32,668 bases of DNA from an uncultured Lachnospiraceae bacterium (GTDB lineage Bacteria > Bacillota > Clostridia > Lachnospirales > Lachnospiraceae), in assembly GCA_946630035.1 (NCBI GenBank), contig CAMOYN010000003.1, forward strand, positions 1 to 32,668, in the 5' to 3' direction. Both the position numbers and the translations under genes were made by a program. Numbering within the stretch: the stretch's first letter is position 1; the number at the start of each line of letters is the position of its first letter. Of this stretch, positions 13,031-20,183 are shown one piece after another. The notes beneath the pieces are model-generated. The model was not told the origin of the DNA. It saw only the letters and a list, made by a program, of their open reading frames with translations, and searched no databases.

Positions 13031-15610
13031 ATGAAAAAATCAGGAATTATGATGCTGAGCCTGATGCTGGCGCTCTCAATGTCCGCCTGCAGCAGCTCCG
13101 GCGCCCAGAGTAAATCAGAAACAACCGCTGCGGAGACGACCGCAGAAGCCGCCGGCACCACGGCCGCAGAAGCCGCCGAGACCACGGCAGCAGGCACTGA
13201 AACCACGGCCGCAGAAGCCGCCGAAACCACGGCAGCCGGCACTGAAACCACGGCCGCAGAAGCCGCCGAAACCACGGCAGCTGGCACTGAAACCACCGCC
13301 GCAGAAGCCGCCGAAACCACGGAAGCAGGAGCGGAAACCACGGCCGCAGAAGCCGCCGAAACCACGGCAGCAGGCACTGAAACCACCGCCGCAGGAGCCG
13401 CCGACACCACGGCTTCCTATGCAGATTATGTAAAACTGAACGATTATCTCGGAATGGAGATCGATGTGATTGCCAGCGAGGTGACCGATGACGAAGTACG
13501 GGCCGAGATCGAAGGCATTCTGGAAGAGGATGCAGTGGAGGCCGACGTCACGGATGGTGCTTCCGACGGAAATACCATGGATGTCTCGATCACGGTAAAA
13601 GTGAATGGAAAAGTGGAAGAGGATCTCTCGGAACCGGAAACCGTGATGACACTGGGCTTCGGTGAGTACGGAGAGGACGTTGACAATGCGCTGATGGGCG
13701 CCAAGGCCGGCGATGAAGTTACCGTGAATGTCACGCTGGATGACATGTACGGGGATGAATGGGACGGCAAAGAAGCGGAGTACACCATTAAAGTAAGTCG
13801 GGTGTACCGTGATATCGTGCCGACCCTGACCGAAGAGTACGTAAAGGAACATACGGATTATGACAGCGTCGATGACTGGAAGGCGGCAGTTAAGGCTGAG
13901 TTGGAAGAGTACAACAAGGAGTCCCAGGTGGAAGAAGCCAGGGTCAATGTAATCGATCAGGTGATCGCAGCTTCTGAGATCAACGGTTACCCTCAGGAAC
14001 TCTATGACAGCATTTCCGATTCCTTCCAGGAAATTTATACCAACTATGCCCAGATGTACGACATGGAGAGCTGGACCGATATCATCAGCGAAGAGGAGCT
14101 GGATGCCTATGTGCAGCAGGAAGTCAACTATGTCATGGTGGTGCAGGAGATCGCAAATCGCGAGAATCTCAATATGAGCGAGGAGGAATACCAGACTTAC
14201 CTGAAAGAGCATCTGGAGGACTACGGATTTGAAACCGTAGAAGACCTGGTGGGCTATTATGGAGATGTGCGTATGCATGAACGTGCCATGATGGACAAGG
14301 TGGGAGAATATCTGGTCTCCAAGGGAACGATCCATGAGATGAGCGAAGAGGAGTACGATGAGAAGTACTCTCCGGCCGAGGCTGCCGAGGCAGTAGAGAT
14401 CGAAGTCGCTCCCTACGATCCCTTTGACTATGTCACTCTCGGAGATTATAAAGGAGTGCAGGTAGATATCCGTAAGACCGAGGTCACCGAAGAGCAGCTG
14501 AATGAAGAGATCGAAGCTCTGCGCATGGATGAATCCGAGCAGGAGGATGTCACCGACGGAGCACAGATGGATGATTATCTTCAGCTTTCCTACGAAGTGA
14601 AGGTGGATGGCAAAGAAGCCAGCGATCTGAACGTAGAAGAGATGGAATACCAGATTGGTATGGAAGATCCCTCCAAAGAGTTTGATGACGCACTGCTGGG
14701 AGCCAAGGCCGGCGATCATCTTCAGATCAAGACGACCCTGGGCGAAGACTACGGGGAAGATTACAACGGGAAAGAAGCGGAATACGACGTAAACGTGCTG
14801 CGTGTATACCGGGATATTCTGCCGGAATTTACCGATGAGTTTGTAAAAGAACATACCGAGTATGATACGGTAGAGGCTTATAAAGAAGCCAAAATGCAGG
14901 AACTGATTCAGAACGATGAAGATTACAACAGAGAAGAAGCATCCGATCTCCTGATCAGTAAGGTAGTGGAGAATGCCACCATTTCCGGTTATCCCCAGGA
15001 TCTGCATGATTCCGTCCGGGCTTCCATGGAGGCCATGTACAACAGCTACGCCGCTTTCTTTGGCGCCACCGACTGGAAAGATCTCGTCACAGAAGAGGAG
15101 ATGGAGCAGGCGACCGTGGAAGAAATCCACACGAAGCTGGTATTTGAAGCCATTGCCAAGCAGGAAAACATCGAAGTAAACGATGAAGAACTCCAGAAAT
15201 ATATCGAGCAGACCGTAAAAGAGTTTGAATATGAAAGCACCGACGCTTTGCTGGAGGAATACAGCGAAGCAGAACTTCTCGAAATCGCTGTTCGTGAAAA
15301 GATCACCGATTTCCTGATGGACAATGCGGTATTCAACGAACTGACAAAAGAGGAATATGAGGCGATCTACGGCTCCGACTTTGAAGAAGTAGAAGAAGAG
15401 GACGAAGAGGACGCGGAAGCAGATGCCGACGTAGATGCGGAAGAAGCCGATGAAGATGCGGAAGCAGACGAGACCGAAGAAGTCGTGGAAGCCGACGCAG
15501 AAGAAACAGAGAACAACGAAACCACAGCGGAGGAGACTGCCGAGACTGCAGAGACCGCAGAAGAAAAGGAAGCTGCGGAAGAAGCACCGGCCGAAGCCTC
15601 CGGCGAATAA
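13031..15610 (+). CDS. Lipoprotein with two tandem trigger-factor-like (FKBP plus chaperone) modules
   Basis: The 859-residue protein has a lipoprotein signal ending MSAC (Cys20) and a Thr/Ala/Glu repeat stalk (about 30-125). Two homologous modules of about 320 residues follow, starting DYVKLNDY (132) and DYVTLGDY (466). Each module begins with an FKBP-like domain as in trigger factor (DVTDGA, GAKAGD, then a GKEAEY block) and continues with VYRDI-(V/L)-P and a helical chaperone-like arm (FVKEHTEYD, SGYPQ). An acidic Glu/Asp/Ala tail fills 784-859. Trigger factor is normally a single-copy, cytoplasmic, ribosome-bound chaperone of about 430 residues. No ribosome-binding N-domain is seen, so this is likely an extracytoplasmic folding factor or prolyl isomerase, analogous in role to PrsA. 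It lies divergent to an LspA-like gene. Confidence 0.82.
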   Translation: MKKSGIMMLSLMLALSMSACSSSGAQSKSETTAAETTAEAAGTTAAEAAETTAAGTETTAAEAAETTAAGTETTAAEAAETTAAGTETTAAEAAETTEAGAETTAAEAAETTAAGTETTAAGAADTTASYADYVKLNDYLGMEIDVIASEVTDDEVRAEIEGILEEDAVEADVTDGASDGNTMDVSITVKVNGKVEEDLSEPETVMTLGFGEYGEDVDNALMGAKAGDEVTVNVTLDDMYGDEWDGKEAEYTIKVSRVYRDIVPTLTEEYVKEHTDYDSVDDWKAAVKAELEEYNKESQVEEARVNVIDQVIAASEINGYPQELYDSISDSFQEIYTNYAQMYDMESWTDIISEEELDAYVQQEVNYVMVVQEIANRENLNMSEEEYQTYLKEHLEDYGFETVEDLVGYYGDVRMHERAMMDKVGEYLVSKGTIHEMSEEEYDEKYSPAEAAEAVEIEVAPYDPFDYVTLGDYKGVQVDIRKTEVTEEQLNEEIEALRMDESEQEDVTDGAQMDDYLQLSYEVKVDGKEASDLNVEEMEYQIGMEDPSKEFDDALLGAKAGDHLQIKTTLGEDYGEDYNGKEAEYDVNVLRVYRDILPEFTDEFVKEHTEYDTVEAYKEAKMQELIQNDEDYNREEASDLLISKVVENATISGYPQDLHDSVRASMEAMYNSYAAFFGATDWKDLVTEEEMEQATVEEIHTKLVFEAIAKQENIEVNDEELQKYIEQTVKEFEYESTDALLEEYSEAELLEIAVREKITDFLMDNAVFNELTKEEYEAIYGSDFEEVEEEDEEDAEADADVDAEEADEDAEADETEEVVEADAEETENNETTAEETAETAETAEEKEAAEEAPAEASGE
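13157..13381 (+). repeat. Five 45-bp tandem repeats encoding a TTAAEAAETTAAGTE stalk
   Basis: Five consecutive 45-bp units encode a 15-residue Thr/Ala/Glu repeat (residues 43-117). The fourth copy is diverged (TTEAGAE). The units are highly similar at DNA level, so copy number is likely to vary between strains. The sequence forms a flexible stalk between the lipid anchor and the first folded module. Confidence 0.85.
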
Positions 15611-15624
15611 CCCAGACGCGAGAC

Positions 15625-15760
15625 GCGAGCCGCCACCGGGGACAGGTCCCACCGGCGGAGAAAAAACGGGAGAGCTCCCTCCGGCATGCCATCCGGCAGC
15701 CGGCGGGAGCTCTCCCCGGTTTTTCTCCGCCAGAGGGCCCCGTCCCCGGTGGCGGCTCGC
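15625..15760. repeat. 136-nt near-perfect long hairpin (nested inverted repeat)
   Basis: The outer arms GCGAGCCGCCACCGGGGAC (15625-15643) and its exact complement (15742-15760) pair over 19 bp. Inner arms at 15654-15679 and 15705-15731 pair over about 26 bp with a one-base bulge (GGCGGAGAAAA... with ...TTTTCTCCGCC), and the loop holds CCGGC/GCCGG. The outer arm shares CCACCGGGGAC with the terminator at 7997-8020. It begins 15 bp after the lipoprotein stop. It may be a miniature mobile or REP-like element, or a very strong transcript end. Confidence 0.8.
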
Positions 15761-15772
15761 GGTGGCGGAAAT

Positions 15773-15806
15773 AAAAAAAGAGCGCCTCGCGACGCCCTTT
15801 TTTAAA
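15773..15806. terminator. Putative bidirectional terminator after the long hairpin
   Basis: AAAAAAGAGCG (15774-15784) pairs with CGCCCTTTTTT (15793-15803) with one mismatch around a short GC loop. The A-run and T-run ends would allow termination on either strand. Confidence 0.5.
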
Positions 15807-15815
15807 AGGAGAAAA

Positions 15816-15839
15816 ATGTATGAAAACTACAAATGGTAG
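15816..15839 (+). CDS. Possible seven-residue leader peptide (MYENYKW)
   Basis: An ATG preceded by AGGAG (15807-15811) opens a seven-codon frame with two Tyr and a final Trp codon next to the stop. A GGCCG/CGGCC-rich dyad follows (about 15845-15864), then a second RBS-led small ORF. The layout resembles a translated leader, but no aromatic amino acid biosynthesis gene follows, so this is a weak call. Confidence 0.25.
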   Translation: MYENYKW

Positions 15840-15892
15840 GTAGTTGGCCGACGGCCTCTCGGCCGCCATTAGTAAAACGAAAGAGGAGAAAA

Positions 15893-16006
15893 ATGTGTCG
15901 ATATATGGAACATCTGAAAATCTCTTCTCAGATGGGTTTTAGCTTTGTTTTTTCTGTGTTCCTTTTGATGGTATTATCATATCGCAGGTTTGTGAATGAC
16001 CTGTGA
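15893..16006 (+). CDS. Possible small membrane peptide, 37 residues
   Basis: The frame starts at an ATG after AGGAG (15884-15888) with the same AGGAGAAAAATGT context as the ORF at 15816. The peptide is basic at the start, hydrophobic in the middle (FSFVFSVFLLMVLSY) and ends YRRFVNDL. It may be a small membrane or toxin-like peptide. Against it, CATCTGA/TCAGATG (15911-15917/15927-15933) followed by T-rich sequence looks like a terminator inside the frame. No family is recognised. Confidence 0.3.
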   Translation: MCRYMEHLKISSQMGFSFVFSVFLLMVLSYRRFVNDL

Positions 16007-16176
16007 CGTGAAAATAATCAATTTATTAAAAAGAAGTGCGATTCTTTCCATTTTATAAAGTGATCGAAAGAAAAAATGAAGGAAAGCAGGGGGATTTTGT
16101 GAAGGGATGCTCTTGCATTTTAGGAGAATAGCGAGTAGAATATGGAAAATGAATTATCCGGAAGGGGTTTTTTAAT
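16007..16176 (+). other. AT-rich leader region of the aminotransferase gene
   Basis: This completes the gene-poor 15611-16176 gap. The sequence is AT-rich with no clear consensus promoter. AAGGGG near 16162-16167 is the only, weak, ribosome-site candidate for the start at 16177. Confidence 0.3.
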
Positions 16177-17829
16177 ATGAAGAAAACGTATGCTTCGCTG
16201 TCCCGGGAAGAACTGGTGGCGTTGAAAGAAGAACTGGAAAAGCAGTATGAACAGAAAAAGGCTCTGGGCCTTTCGCTGGATATGTCCCGTGGTAAGCCTG
16301 CGGCGGATCAGCTGGAACTTTCAGAGGAAATGCTGAGCCTGCCGGTGTGGAAGGCGGAGAACGGAACCGACGGCAGAAATTATGGTGCTCTGGATGGTGT
16401 TCCCGAAGCCAAAAAGATGATGGCGGACATGATGGGATGCCCTGTGGAGAATGTCATTGTCGGAGGAAATTCCAGCCTGAATCTGATGTATGATGCTCTG
16501 ATGCGTGCGGAGCAGTTTGGTGTTCTGGGATCGACTCCCTGGAGTAAACTTCCGCTGGTGTCTTTTCTGTGCCCGGTTCCCGGCTATGACCGTCACTTCC
16601 GGATCACGGAAACCCTGGGGATCAATATGATCAATGTCCCGATGACCGAGGACGGCCCGGACATGGATATCGTGGAGAAACTGGTGGCATCGGATGATAC
16701 GATCAAAGGTATCTGGTGTGTGCCGAAATTCAGCAATCCTAGCGGTGTGGTATACTCCGATGAGACGGTACGACGTCTGGCGGCGCTGAAACCGGCAGCG
16801 AAGGACTTCCGCATTTTCTGGGATAATGCCTATGTGGTCCATTATCTGTATGAGGAAGATCAGCCTCAGATCCTGGATATTATCACGGAATGTGAAAAAG
16901 CCGGCAATCCGGATATGGTTTATGAATTTGCCTCTACTTCCAAGGTGACCTTCCCGGGAGCGGGTATTTCTGCCATGGCAGCTTCTGAGGCGAACCTGAA
17001 GGAGCAGAAGAAATATCTGGGAGTTCAGACGATCGGCTATGACAAGCTGAATATGCTGCGGCATGTGGCATTCCTCAAGGATTTTGATGGAATGAAAGCG
17101 CATATGATGAAGCAGGCGGCTCTGATTCGTCCGAAGTTTGAAGCGGTGGAAGAGATGCTGGAGCAGGAGCTGGGCGGTCTGGAGATCGGAAGCTGGACCA
17201 TGCCGAAGGGCGGATATTTCATCTCCTTCACGTCCCTGACCGGATGTGCGGCCCGTATCATCGAGCTGTGTAAGGAAGCCGGCGTGAAGATGACCGGTGC
17301 CGGAGCGGCCTTCCCCTACGGAAAGGATCCCCGGGACAACAATATCCGTATCGCTCCCACCTATCCCACGGTAGAAGAACTGACGCAGGCCGCGGAGCTG
17401 TTTGTTCTCTGCGTAAAACTGGCCAGTGCGGAGATTCTGATTCGCCGGATGGATATCGATCCGGTGATCCGCAAGGTATTTACCCAGGAAGACTATGACA
17501 ATATCATGGCACTGGAAGATCACCGCACCAAGGAATTCTACGAGTCCACCCCGGTGGACGACTGGATTGTGAAGGTCACCCATAAGCCTCAGCGTTTCCG
17601 CCGGGAGAGAATGCTCTACATCGTGCAGCTGAACCATTATCTGGCGGATAACCTGGCCAACGATGATATGTACTGGCGGGCAGAACCGAAGAAATTCTTC
17701 GCCGGCACTCCCAGCCTGGAGCAGATCTGGGATGCCCTGCAGGCAAATCTGGATTATTTCAATGATAAAGAGGAGTTTCATGTCGCACGACTGAACCTGA
17801 CCTTTGACAAGCCGGAATTTGATTCCTGA
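16177..17829 (+). CDS. Aspartate aminotransferase-like PLP enzyme (class Ic type) with C-terminal extension
   Basis: The first 423 or so residues form a fold-type I aminotransferase. They include SRGKPAADQ near the N-terminus, GGNSSLNL, the PLP-phenol pocket WDNAYVVHY (about 215-223), STSKVTFPGAG with the Schiff-base Lys256, and NNIRIAPT with the carboxylate-binding Arg391. The pattern matches the class Ic aspartate aminotransferases, usually about 420-440 residues long. The protein continues to 550. Residues about 424-550 (including RRERMLYIVQLNHYLADNL and WRAEPKKFFAG) match no domain I know. The extension is continuous in frame with normal codon use, so it does not look like a sequencing artefact. 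The substrate is presumably aspartate or another dicarboxylic amino acid. The citrate transporter gene follows 185 bp later. Confidence 0.82.
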   Translation: MKKTYASLSREELVALKEELEKQYEQKKALGLSLDMSRGKPAADQLELSEEMLSLPVWKAENGTDGRNYGALDGVPEAKKMMADMMGCPVENVIVGGNSSLNLMYDALMRAEQFGVLGSTPWSKLPLVSFLCPVPGYDRHFRITETLGINMINVPMTEDGPDMDIVEKLVASDDTIKGIWCVPKFSNPSGVVYSDETVRRLAALKPAAKDFRIFWDNAYVVHYLYEEDQPQILDIITECEKAGNPDMVYEFASTSKVTFPGAGISAMAASEANLKEQKKYLGVQTIGYDKLNMLRHVAFLKDFDGMKAHMMKQAALIRPKFEAVEEMLEQELGGLEIGSWTMPKGGYFISFTSLTGCAARIIELCKEAGVKMTGAGAAFPYGKDPRDNNIRIAPTYPTVEELTQAAELFVLCVKLASAEILIRRMDIDPVIRKVFTQEDYDNIMALEDHRTKEFYESTPVDDWIVKVTHKPQRFRRERMLYIVQLNHYLADNLANDDMYWRAEPKKFFAGTPSLEQIWDALQANLDYFNDKEEFHVARLNLTFDKPEFDS

Positions 17830-17847
17830 TGAGATTCCGCTACGGTG

Positions 17848-17895
17848 TTAAGAATCTTAAGAAAAATTAATATTATTGCTAAGATATATTAATAG
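17848..17895 (+). promoter_or_regulatory. Candidate response-regulator operator: direct TTAAG/TTAAT repeats upstream of citM
   Basis: TTAAGAA occurs at 17848 and again at 17857, then TTAAT at 17867, TAAGA near 17881 and TTAAT near 17889. Spacing of 9-13 bp, close to one helical turn, is typical of tandem sites for OmpR-family regulators. The array ends about 30 bp upstream of a TATAAT -10. The OmpR-type regulator encoded at 19407-20090 is the obvious candidate to bind it. Confidence 0.4.
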
Positions 17896-17924
17896 TTTCA
17901 AAACATATATTAACCTTCTTCCGA

Positions 17925-17977
17925 TATAATCAATTGCAGATAGGACGGCGATGCGGAACCGACAGGCGGCATCGCCG
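17925..17977 (+). promoter_or_regulatory. citM -10 box and 9-bp leader hairpin
   Basis: TATAAT (17925-17930) has a poor -35, consistent with an activator-dependent promoter. The leader then forms CGGCGATGC/GCATCGCCG (17946-17954/17969-17977) with a 14-nt loop, ending 25 bp before the AGGAGG site. It has no T-run, so it is more likely a stabilising or translational element than a terminator. Confidence 0.5.
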
Positions 17978-18014
17978 CCCGAACAGTCAATTATTCCTAA
18001 AGGAGGAAAACTGT

Positions 18015-19412
18015 ATGGGTGAAACTGTTGTTGGCATTCTGGGGTTCCTGACAATTGTTGCAATCGTGGTAACGCTTTTTAAGAGTAAGACGCTGCCCAG
18101 TATTGCATTTATTGTTTTCCCCTCCATCCTGGCTGTGATCCTGATGATCGGTGGTTACTACAACATCGAGCAGGTCGGCAAGCTGATCAAGGGCGGCTTC
18201 GGAAGCACAGGTGCTACCGCTGCTCTGTTTGTATTCTCTGTTCTGTACTTTGGTATTATGACGGATGCAGGTATGTTTGATGTCATCATTAACAAACTGA
18301 TGGGTCTGGTAGGCGACAGTGTTATCGGCGTTACGCTGATGACGGCTGTGATCGCTCTGATCGGCCATCTGGATGGTGGTGGTGCTTCCACATTCTGTAT
18401 CGTAATTCCTGCCATGCTTCCCATCTACAAGAAGATGCACATGCGTCCCACGACGCTGCTGCGAATTGCCGTTCTTGCCATGGGTGTTCTGAACCTGATG
18501 CCCTGGGCAGGTCCTACCATGCGTGCGGCATCCGTACTGAACATGGAAGCAGGAAATCTGTGGACCACCCTGATCCCGATCCAGATTTTCGGTATTATTC
18601 TCTGTCTGGCACATGCAGTGCTGGCTGGTTTCCAGGAGCAGGCAAGAGGGGCTGGACTTCATGGAAAACTGGCACAGACGGAAGGTGCGGTAGAAGTGGC
18701 AGAGGCAGCTGCCGATACGAAGACCAATGATCTGGCCCGTCCGAAGCTGTTTGTCTTCAACATTATCCTTACCATCGCTGTTATCGGACTGCTGATCTGG
18801 GATCAGTTCCCCAGCTATGTTCCTTTCATGCTCGGTGTAGCTGCCGGTATCCTGGTGAATTATCCGGATGTCAAACTGCAGAAAAAAGTCATCAATCTGC
18901 ATGCCGGCCCGGCTCTGATGATGTGTTCCACCCTCATGGGTGCCGCGATTCTGATGGGTATTCTTGTATATGGATTTAACGTAGATGGCTCGGCGGTTAT
19001 CGCGAAACCCGGAACAGAGATGGCCATCGTCAGCGTGGTTACCTGCATGGCAGATCTGATTAAGATGATTCTCCCGGCAGCCCTGGGTTCTCACCTGCCG
19101 CTGGTGATCGGTATTCTGTCCGTTCCGTTGGCACTGTGCTTCGATACAGACTCCTACTTCTATGGAATGCTGCCGATCATGATCGCGATCGGTGCCGGCT
19201 TTGGCGTAGAAGCCCTGCCGATCGCAGTGGCTATGGTTGTCTGCCGTAACTGTGCGACATTCATCAGCCCGATGGTTCCGGCAACTCTGCTGGGTATCGG
19301 TCTGGCGGATGTGGATATCAAAGATCATATCAAAGCCTCTTTCCTGTATGTCTGGGCTTTCTCCATCATCTGCATGATCTTTGCCATCATCCTGGGTATC
19401 ATCCCGCTATAA
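18015..19412 (+). CDS. citM: CitMHS-family citrate (metal-complex):proton symporter
   Basis: The 465-residue integral membrane protein has about 11-12 hydrophobic helices. The family signature IGHLDGGGAST (about 117-126) resembles the D-H-L-D-G-x-G block of Bacillus CitM/CitH, which import citrate complexed with Mg2+ or Ca2+. A charged loop (about 205-240) separates the halves. ATG 18015 is chosen because AGGAGG lies just upstream (18001-18006); the frame is open back to 17934 but those codons coincide with the leader hairpin. The 3' end overlaps the convergent response regulator gene by 6 bp. The adjacent two-component system probably senses the substrate. Metal and acid specificity cannot be told from sequence. 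Confidence 0.88.
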   Translation: MGETVVGILGFLTIVAIVVTLFKSKTLPSIAFIVFPSILAVILMIGGYYNIEQVGKLIKGGFGSTGATAALFVFSVLYFGIMTDAGMFDVIINKLMGLVGDSVIGVTLMTAVIALIGHLDGGGASTFCIVIPAMLPIYKKMHMRPTTLLRIAVLAMGVLNLMPWAGPTMRAASVLNMEAGNLWTTLIPIQIFGIILCLAHAVLAGFQEQARGAGLHGKLAQTEGAVEVAEAAADTKTNDLARPKLFVFNIILTIAVIGLLIWDQFPSYVPFMLGVAAGILVNYPDVKLQKKVINLHAGPALMMCSTLMGAAILMGILVYGFNVDGSAVIAKPGTEMAIVSVVTCMADLIKMILPAALGSHLPLVIGILSVPLALCFDTDSYFYGMLPIMIAIGAGFGVEALPIAVAMVVCRNCATFISPMVPATLLGIGLADVDIKDHIKASFLYVWAFSIICMIFAIILGIIPL

Positions 19413-20090
19413 TACGATAAATTTATAACCCAGCCCCCAGACGGTCTGCAGATACTGCGGCTGTTTGGGGGTATCTTCGATTTTACCCCGAAGATGATTG
19501 ATATGAACCGTGACCGTGTTCTCATCCGTCAGATCATCATTCCACACCTGACGATAAATCTGGGCTTTCGTAAATACCTGCCCGGGATGTTCCATGAAAA
19601 ATGCCATCAGTTTGGTTTCTTTGGAGGACAGCAGGATCTCCTGGTTATTTTTCTTCAAAATCAGAGTGGAACGATTATATGAAAACGGCCCCAGAGTGAT
19701 GAAATTACTGTCGGTGGTCAGCTGACGGCTGCGGCGGATCAGTGCTTTGACCTTGGCTCCGAGAATAACCGGGTTGAAAGGTTTGGTGACATAATCATCC
19801 GCACCCAGTTCGAGCCCATACAGGGTGTCATAATCCTCATTTTTGCCGCTGACAATAATGATGGGAGTCGTGTTGCGGGCCGCACGGATCCGTTCCACGG
19901 CTTCAAAACCATCCATGCCATCCATTGTGATGTCCATCAGAATCAGAGAATAGGTGTGGCTCTTCAGTAATGCAAGAGCTTCCTCGGCGCTCCCGGCGAT
20001 ATCGGTGGCCAGCTGGTTGCTGTGCATGACCTTTTTCAAAAGACGCTGTATAGTCGGATCATCATCCACGATCAGAACTTTTTCTTCCAT
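19407..20090 (-). CDS. OmpR-family response regulator
   Basis: The 227-residue protein has a receiver domain with acidic DDD at 9-11, phospho-acceptor Asp53 (LILMD) and Lys103 (VTKPF). A winged-helix DNA-binding domain follows (about 130-227, ending QTVWGLGYKFIVL). It is divergently transcribed from the histidine kinase at 20183 across a 92-bp region and convergent with the citrate transporter. The likely job is to activate transporter transcription in response to the kinase. The partner kinase is of the NtrB/DctB type, which more often pairs with NtrC-like regulators. The minus-strand promoter TTTACA-17-TATATT (20178-20183, 20155-20160) overlaps the kinase start codon. Confidence 0.9.
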   Translation of the reverse strand: MEEKVLIVDDDPTIQRLLKKVMHSNQLATDIAGSAEEALALLKSHTYSLILMDITMDGMDGFEAVERIRAARNTTPIIIVSGKNEDYDTLYGLELGADDYVTKPFNPVILGAKVKALIRRSRQLTTDSNFITLGPFSYNRSTLILKKNNQEILLSSKETKLMAFFMEHPGQVFTKAQIYRQVWNDDLTDENTVTVHINHLRGKIEDTPKQPQYLQTVWGLGYKFIVL

Positions 20091-20154
20091 GTGTTATATC
20101 TCCTGTGGACCAATTGTCTGGTCAGGACATCGGAACTTATGAAGTCTCTTTATT

Positions 20155-20183
20155 AATATAATACTTTTACGGGGATTTGTAAA
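20155..20183. promoter_or_regulatory. Overlapping divergent promoters of the response regulator and kinase genes
   Basis: On the minus strand, TTTACA (20178-20183) and TATATT (20155-20160) are 17 bp apart and serve the regulator. On the plus strand, TATAAT (20157-20162) lies about 20 bp before the kinase start. The two -10 boxes overlap, so the two genes probably compete for polymerase. Confidence 0.5.

Noticed and set aside
13157-13381. CRISPR-like regular repeats
   Set aside because: Repeats are contiguous, 45 bp, in frame and encode a Thr/Ala/Glu stalk; there are no unique spacers or cas genes. The same holds for the SEEP repeats at 7219-7332.
13115-15652. 845-aa open frame opposite the trigger-factor lipoprotein
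   Set aside because: It mirrors the GC-rich, Glu/Asp-rich codon use of the real gene (giving Phe/Leu/Gly-rich product) and lacks start signals.
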